From: Aristolochia californica
Lineage: Eukaryota > Streptophyta > Magnoliopsida > Piperales > Aristolochiaceae
Reading direction: 5' to 3'
Assembly (NCBI GenBank): GCA_029961685.1
Contig: JARWKL010000001.1
Coordinates: 26,858,295 to 26,922,294 of the forward strand
DNA length: 64,000 nucleotides
Part shown: in pieces, positions 62,479 through 64,000 of the stretch
Layout: each line of letters starts with the position of its first letter
Position numbering within the stretch: position 1 is the stretch's first letter
The notes under the pieces: model-generated
The model's database searches: none
The model's input: the letters and a program-made list of their open reading frames with translations, nothing else
What the model was told of the DNA's origin: nothing
Translations under genes and position numbers: made by a program

Positions 62479-63152
62479 GCACAAATGTAGAGCGAGATAA
62501 TTCCAAAGAGTTTCTGTAATTTTTAGGGATTGTAAGCTCTTCTTAGTTTTTATATATCAGGTTTTGCAATAGTCTGGAAAAAGGGGGGGGCAGGGATTTT
62601 TAACTGAGTCTTGACTGCCAATCCATAAGTCATTTATTAGGGTAATATAGCCCGTTACACATGATAATTCACTTTACTATCACCCATGATCGTTGGGTCA
62701 GCTTTTTGTAGATGGGCAAAATAATGGCTTGTTTGACTCGGGTAAATATCCCACCTCACGTTCACTTGAGAATTTAATGAGCGTTTGTTATTCTCTTTGA
62801 AAGCTTTGGATCCATAGGTGATTTGCAACTTTAACATGTTTAATACATGCAAATCCATTTTTTCAGCATGTGTGGAGGAAATCTCTTTCTTATAAAATTC
62901 CATGCTATTTGGGTTGAACTAGTGGAATTTCCCAAACTTCGACAACAAAACTTTTGTGTTAATTTGTGGTGTTTGAAAAAAATTTCTTTACTTACATTTG
63001 TTATTGTTTTAAATTTTTTTCCGTACATGAACTGTAAAATTTTCATTTTGTTGTGATGTATTTGCCTTTTTTGTTTACGGGATGAAGGGAGAGCGAAAAC
63101 TCAAAGTTTTGATTTATTAAAAAAGTGTACATCTACAATGAAAAGGCACATT
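62479..63152 (+). repeat. Satellite monomer 94 (A/a/1)
   Basis: 674 bp. The purine tract has become eight consecutive G (62583-62590) followed by cagg, with gactgccaatcc; both recur in partial copy 96. Confidence 0.9.
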
Positions 63153-63248
63153 GCACAAATGTAGAGCCAGATAATTCCAAAGAGTTTCTGTAATTTTTAA
63201 GGATTGTAAGCTCTTCTTAATTTTTATATATCAGGTTTTGCAATCGTC

Positions 63249-63264
63249 GGGAAAGAGGGGGAGG
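63249..63264 (+). other. Purine/G-rich tract (example in monomer 95)
   Basis: Sixteen purines in a row followed by caggga. The usual form is GGGAAAAAGGGGGAGG. This is the most length-variable site: G37 in monomer 2, deletions starting or ending here in monomers 8 and 60, G8 in 94 and 96. Confidence 0.85.
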
Positions 63265-63279
63265 CAGGGATTTTTAACT

Positions 63280-63291
63280 GAGTCTTGACTC
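63280..63291 (+). repeat. Inverted repeat GAGTC-TT-GACTC (example in monomer 95)
   Basis: Five-base arms around a two-base spacer, present in most monomers. Altered in 45 and absent in 60. A protein-binding role is possible but not shown. Confidence 0.8.
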
Positions 63292-63352
63292 CCAATCAAT
63301 AAGTCATTTTTTAGGGTAATAAAGCCCGTTACACATGATAAATCACTTTACA

Positions 63353-63364
63353 ATCATCCATGAT
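63353..63364 (+). repeat. Inverted repeat ATCAT-CC-ATGAT (example in monomer 95)
   Basis: Five-base arms, two-base spacer, kept in most copies, with scattered single changes such as ccacgatc in monomers 16, 19, 29 and 35. Confidence 0.75.
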
Positions 63365-63474
63365 CGTTGGGTCAGCTTTTTGTAGATGGGTAAAATAATG
63401 GCTTGTTTGACTCGGGTAAATATCCCACCGCACGTTCACTTGAGAATTTAATGAGCGTTTGTTATTCTCTTCAA

Positions 63475-63487
63475 AAGCTTTGGATCC
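63475..63487 (+). other. Adjacent HindIII (AAGCTT) and BamHI (GGATCC) sites (example in monomer 95)
   Basis: aagctttggatcc occurs once per monomer in many copies. Copies with gctatgg lose HindIII but keep BamHI. Digestion with BamHI should give a ladder of about 672 bp steps. Confidence 0.85.
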
Positions 63488-63508
63488 ATAGGTGATTTGC
63501 ATCTTTAA

Positions 63509-63545
63509 CATGTTTAAAACATGCAAATCCATTTTTTAAGCATGT
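63509..63545 (+). repeat. CATG palindrome cluster (example in monomer 95)
   Basis: CATGTTT-A-AAACATG (63509-63523) is a 15 bp inverted repeat. Overlapping it, ACATGC (63519-63524) pairs with GCATGT (63540-63545) across 15 bases. The core A/B difference and most chimeric switches lie in or next to this segment. Confidence 0.85.
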
Positions 63546-63649
63546 GTGGAGGAAATCTCTTTCTTATAAAATTCCAAGATGTTAGGGTTGAACTAGTGGA
63601 ATTTTCCATACTTGGACAAAAAATCTTTTGTGTTCATTTGGGGTGTGTG

Positions 63650-63655
63650 AATAAA
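63650..63655 (+). other. AATAAA hexamer in the GT/T-rich segment (example in monomer 95)
   Basis: gtgaataaatttt appears in nearly every copy on the plus strand. It matches a polyadenylation hexamer, but a 6-mer in AT-rich DNA is weak evidence and no transcript is implied. Confidence 0.4.
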
Positions 63656-63768
63656 TTTTCTTTACTTACATTTGTTATCGTTTTCAATTTTTTTCGTACT
63701 TGAACTCTAAAATTTTTATTTTGTTGTGATCCATTTGCCTTTTTGGTTTATGGGATGAAGGGAGAGCG

Positions 63769-63783
63769 AAAACTCAAAGTTTT
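63769..63783 (+). repeat. Inverted repeat AAAACT-CAA-AGTTTT (example in monomer 95)
   Basis: Six-base arms around CAA, present in the majority of copies. Some subtypes insert one A (gaaaaactcaaag) or change an arm (ctcaatg in monomers 61, 72 and 75). Confidence 0.8.
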
Positions 63784-63817
63784 GATTTATGAAAAAATTG
63801 TACATCTAAAATGGAAA

Positions 63818-63828
63818 TGCACAGTGCA
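63818..63828 (+). repeat. Inverted repeat TGCAC-A-GTGCA across the monomer junction (example 95/96)
   Basis: Five-base arms around a single A in tail 1 copies. Tail 2 copies read TGCACAATGCA, leaving a four-base palindrome. It includes a GTGCAC (ApaLI) site in tail 1. Confidence 0.8.
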
Positions 63829-64000
63829 CAAATGTAGAGCGAGATAATTCCAAAGAGTTTCTGTAATTTTTAGGGATTGTAAGCTCTTCTTAGTTTTTAT
63901 ATATCAGGTTTTGCAATCGTCTGGAAAAAGGGGGGGGCAGGGATTTTTAACTGAGTCTTGACTGCCAATCCATAAGTTATTTATTAGGGTAATATAGCCC
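63826..64000 (+). repeat. Partial satellite monomer 96, cut by window edge
   Basis: First 175 bp of a copy. It carries the same eight-G tract, gtctgg and gactgccaatcc as monomer 94, so the dimer 93-94 continues as 95-96 beyond the window. Confidence 0.92.

Larger units (their letters stand above)
63153..63825 (+). repeat. Satellite monomer 95 (A/b/1), representative copy
   Basis: 673 bp, used here to place sub-monomer elements. Its right half closely repeats monomer 93, 1348 bp to the left. Confidence 0.92.
1..64000. repeat. Satellite DNA array, ~672 bp monomer, 95 complete head-to-tail copies
   Basis: The same sequence recurs every 669-677 bp from edge to edge. Using the g of gcacaaatg as phase, 96 starts were found between 5 and 63826, a mean period of about 671.8 bp. 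Outliers are 701, 667, 660, 659, 656, 654 (twice) and 620 bp, each explained by a visible indel. All copies share one orientation and no foreign sequence interrupts them. Copies are coded core/mid/tail: core A or B (offset about 365-435), mid a or b (about 540-560), tail 1 or 2 (about 630-672). No internal sub-repeat is evident by eye. Long AT-rich arrays like this are known from eukaryotic heterochromatin; the family and host are not recognised. Both edges cut the array, so its true length is larger. Confidence 0.98.
61805..64000 (+). repeat. Dimeric higher-order repeat: 93-94 recur as 95-96 (~1348 bp)
   Basis: Monomers 93/95 share the aaaaaatc and ttatcgttttcaat variants and the aaaaaattgtac tail; 94/96 share the eight-G tract and gactgcc. 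Offsets are 1348 and 1347 bp. The second unit is truncated by the window. Confidence 0.85.

Noticed and set aside
1..64000. Many short ORFs on both strands, with similar predicted peptides every ~672 bp
   Set aside because: They are the same two or three chance frames repeated with the satellite. They lose frame in copies with indels, have no recognisable domain, and change start and length according to core A or B.
1..64000. CRISPR-like periodicity
   Set aside because: The entire unit repeats, with no unique spacers between short repeats, and the period is far too long.
1..64000. Telomere-like units (tttttagggattg, gttagggttg)
   Set aside because: Single TTTAGGG or TTAGGGTT matches per monomer, never in tandem; expected by chance in this composition.
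1..64000. CENP-B box (nTTCGnnnnAnnCGGGn) at ttgactcgggtaa
   Set aside because: Only the right half (AnnCGGG) fits; the left TTCG half is absent.
1..64000. RNA polymerase III B box at gggttgaactagtgg
   Set aside because: Too many mismatches to the B-box consensus, and no A box at a suitable distance; no tRNA or 5S-like fold was found.
1..64000. Promoter from tttttatatatcagg and polyadenylation signal from gaataaatttt
   Set aside because: Both are short AT-rich matches, expected often in this sequence, with no supporting gene structure.
1..64000. Transposon or LTR origin or insertion
   Set aside because: No terminal repeats with target-site duplications, no polymerase, integrase or transposase motif; the indels are small and lie at short direct repeats.
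1..64000. Internal sub-repeat of ~168 bp making the monomer a tetramer
   Set aside because: Comparing the four quarters of a monomer by eye gave no convincing alignment, only shared T-rich stretches.

Overview
The whole 64 kb is one uninterrupted tandem satellite DNA array. A monomer of about 672 bp is repeated head to tail, always in the same orientation: I located 96 copy starts by eye, giving 95 complete copies (5-63825), 4 bases of a preceding copy and a 175 bp partial copy at the right edge. I see no gene, RNA gene, transposon, CRISPR array or unique spacer. AT-rich (roughly two-thirds A+T by eye), long-monomer, strictly tandem DNA on this scale is typical of eukaryotic centromeric, pericentromeric or subtelomeric heterochromatin. 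A plant or other large eukaryotic genome is plausible, but nothing here fixes the species and I do not recognise the satellite family.

Monomer layout (phase chosen at the g of gcacaaatg; offsets approximate): 0-90 leader ending in a TATATA-containing T-rich stretch; 95-115 purine/G-rich tract; 127-138 and 200-211 two short inverted repeats; 322-334 adjacent HindIII and BamHI sites; 356-392 a cluster of three CATG motifs forming inverted repeats; 439 SpeI site; 497 AATAAA; 540-560 T-rich block; 616-630 AAAACT/AGTTTT inverted repeat; 665 to the next start a TGCAC/GTGCA inverted repeat. Three diagnostic blocks vary between copies, and each monomer entry carries a core/mid/tail code: core A (catgcaaatcc, ttttttaagc, cttataaa, gttaggg) or B (catgcatatcc, tttttaaagc, cctataaa, gttgggg), X when the left part is A and the right part B; mid a (acatgaactct) or b (acttgaactcc); tail 1 (gatttatg...gtgtacatctaaaatg) or 2 (gttttaag...gagtacatgtagaatgg), with 1' and 2' for hybrids. 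By my reading there are 59 A, 32 B and 4 X cores.

Regional organisation. Left part (1-14 kb): mixed A and B copies, one single-copy duplication (copies 5-7), a 3-copy repeat (16-17 with 19-20), and a 37-base G run in copy 2. Middle (14-45 kb): interleaved higher-order repeats in which diagnostic variants recur after 3, 6, 9, 15 and 18 monomers. Centre-right (45-53 kb): B-A dimers, plus a 6-monomer repeat (73-74 with 79-80). Right end (57-64 kb): almost all A cores, with very similar copies 1 or 2 monomers apart, suggesting recent local homogenisation. A few copies carry deletions or local duplications, commonly at short direct repeats. The variants look like products of unequal crossover, gene conversion and replication slippage; no protein-coding function is supported.
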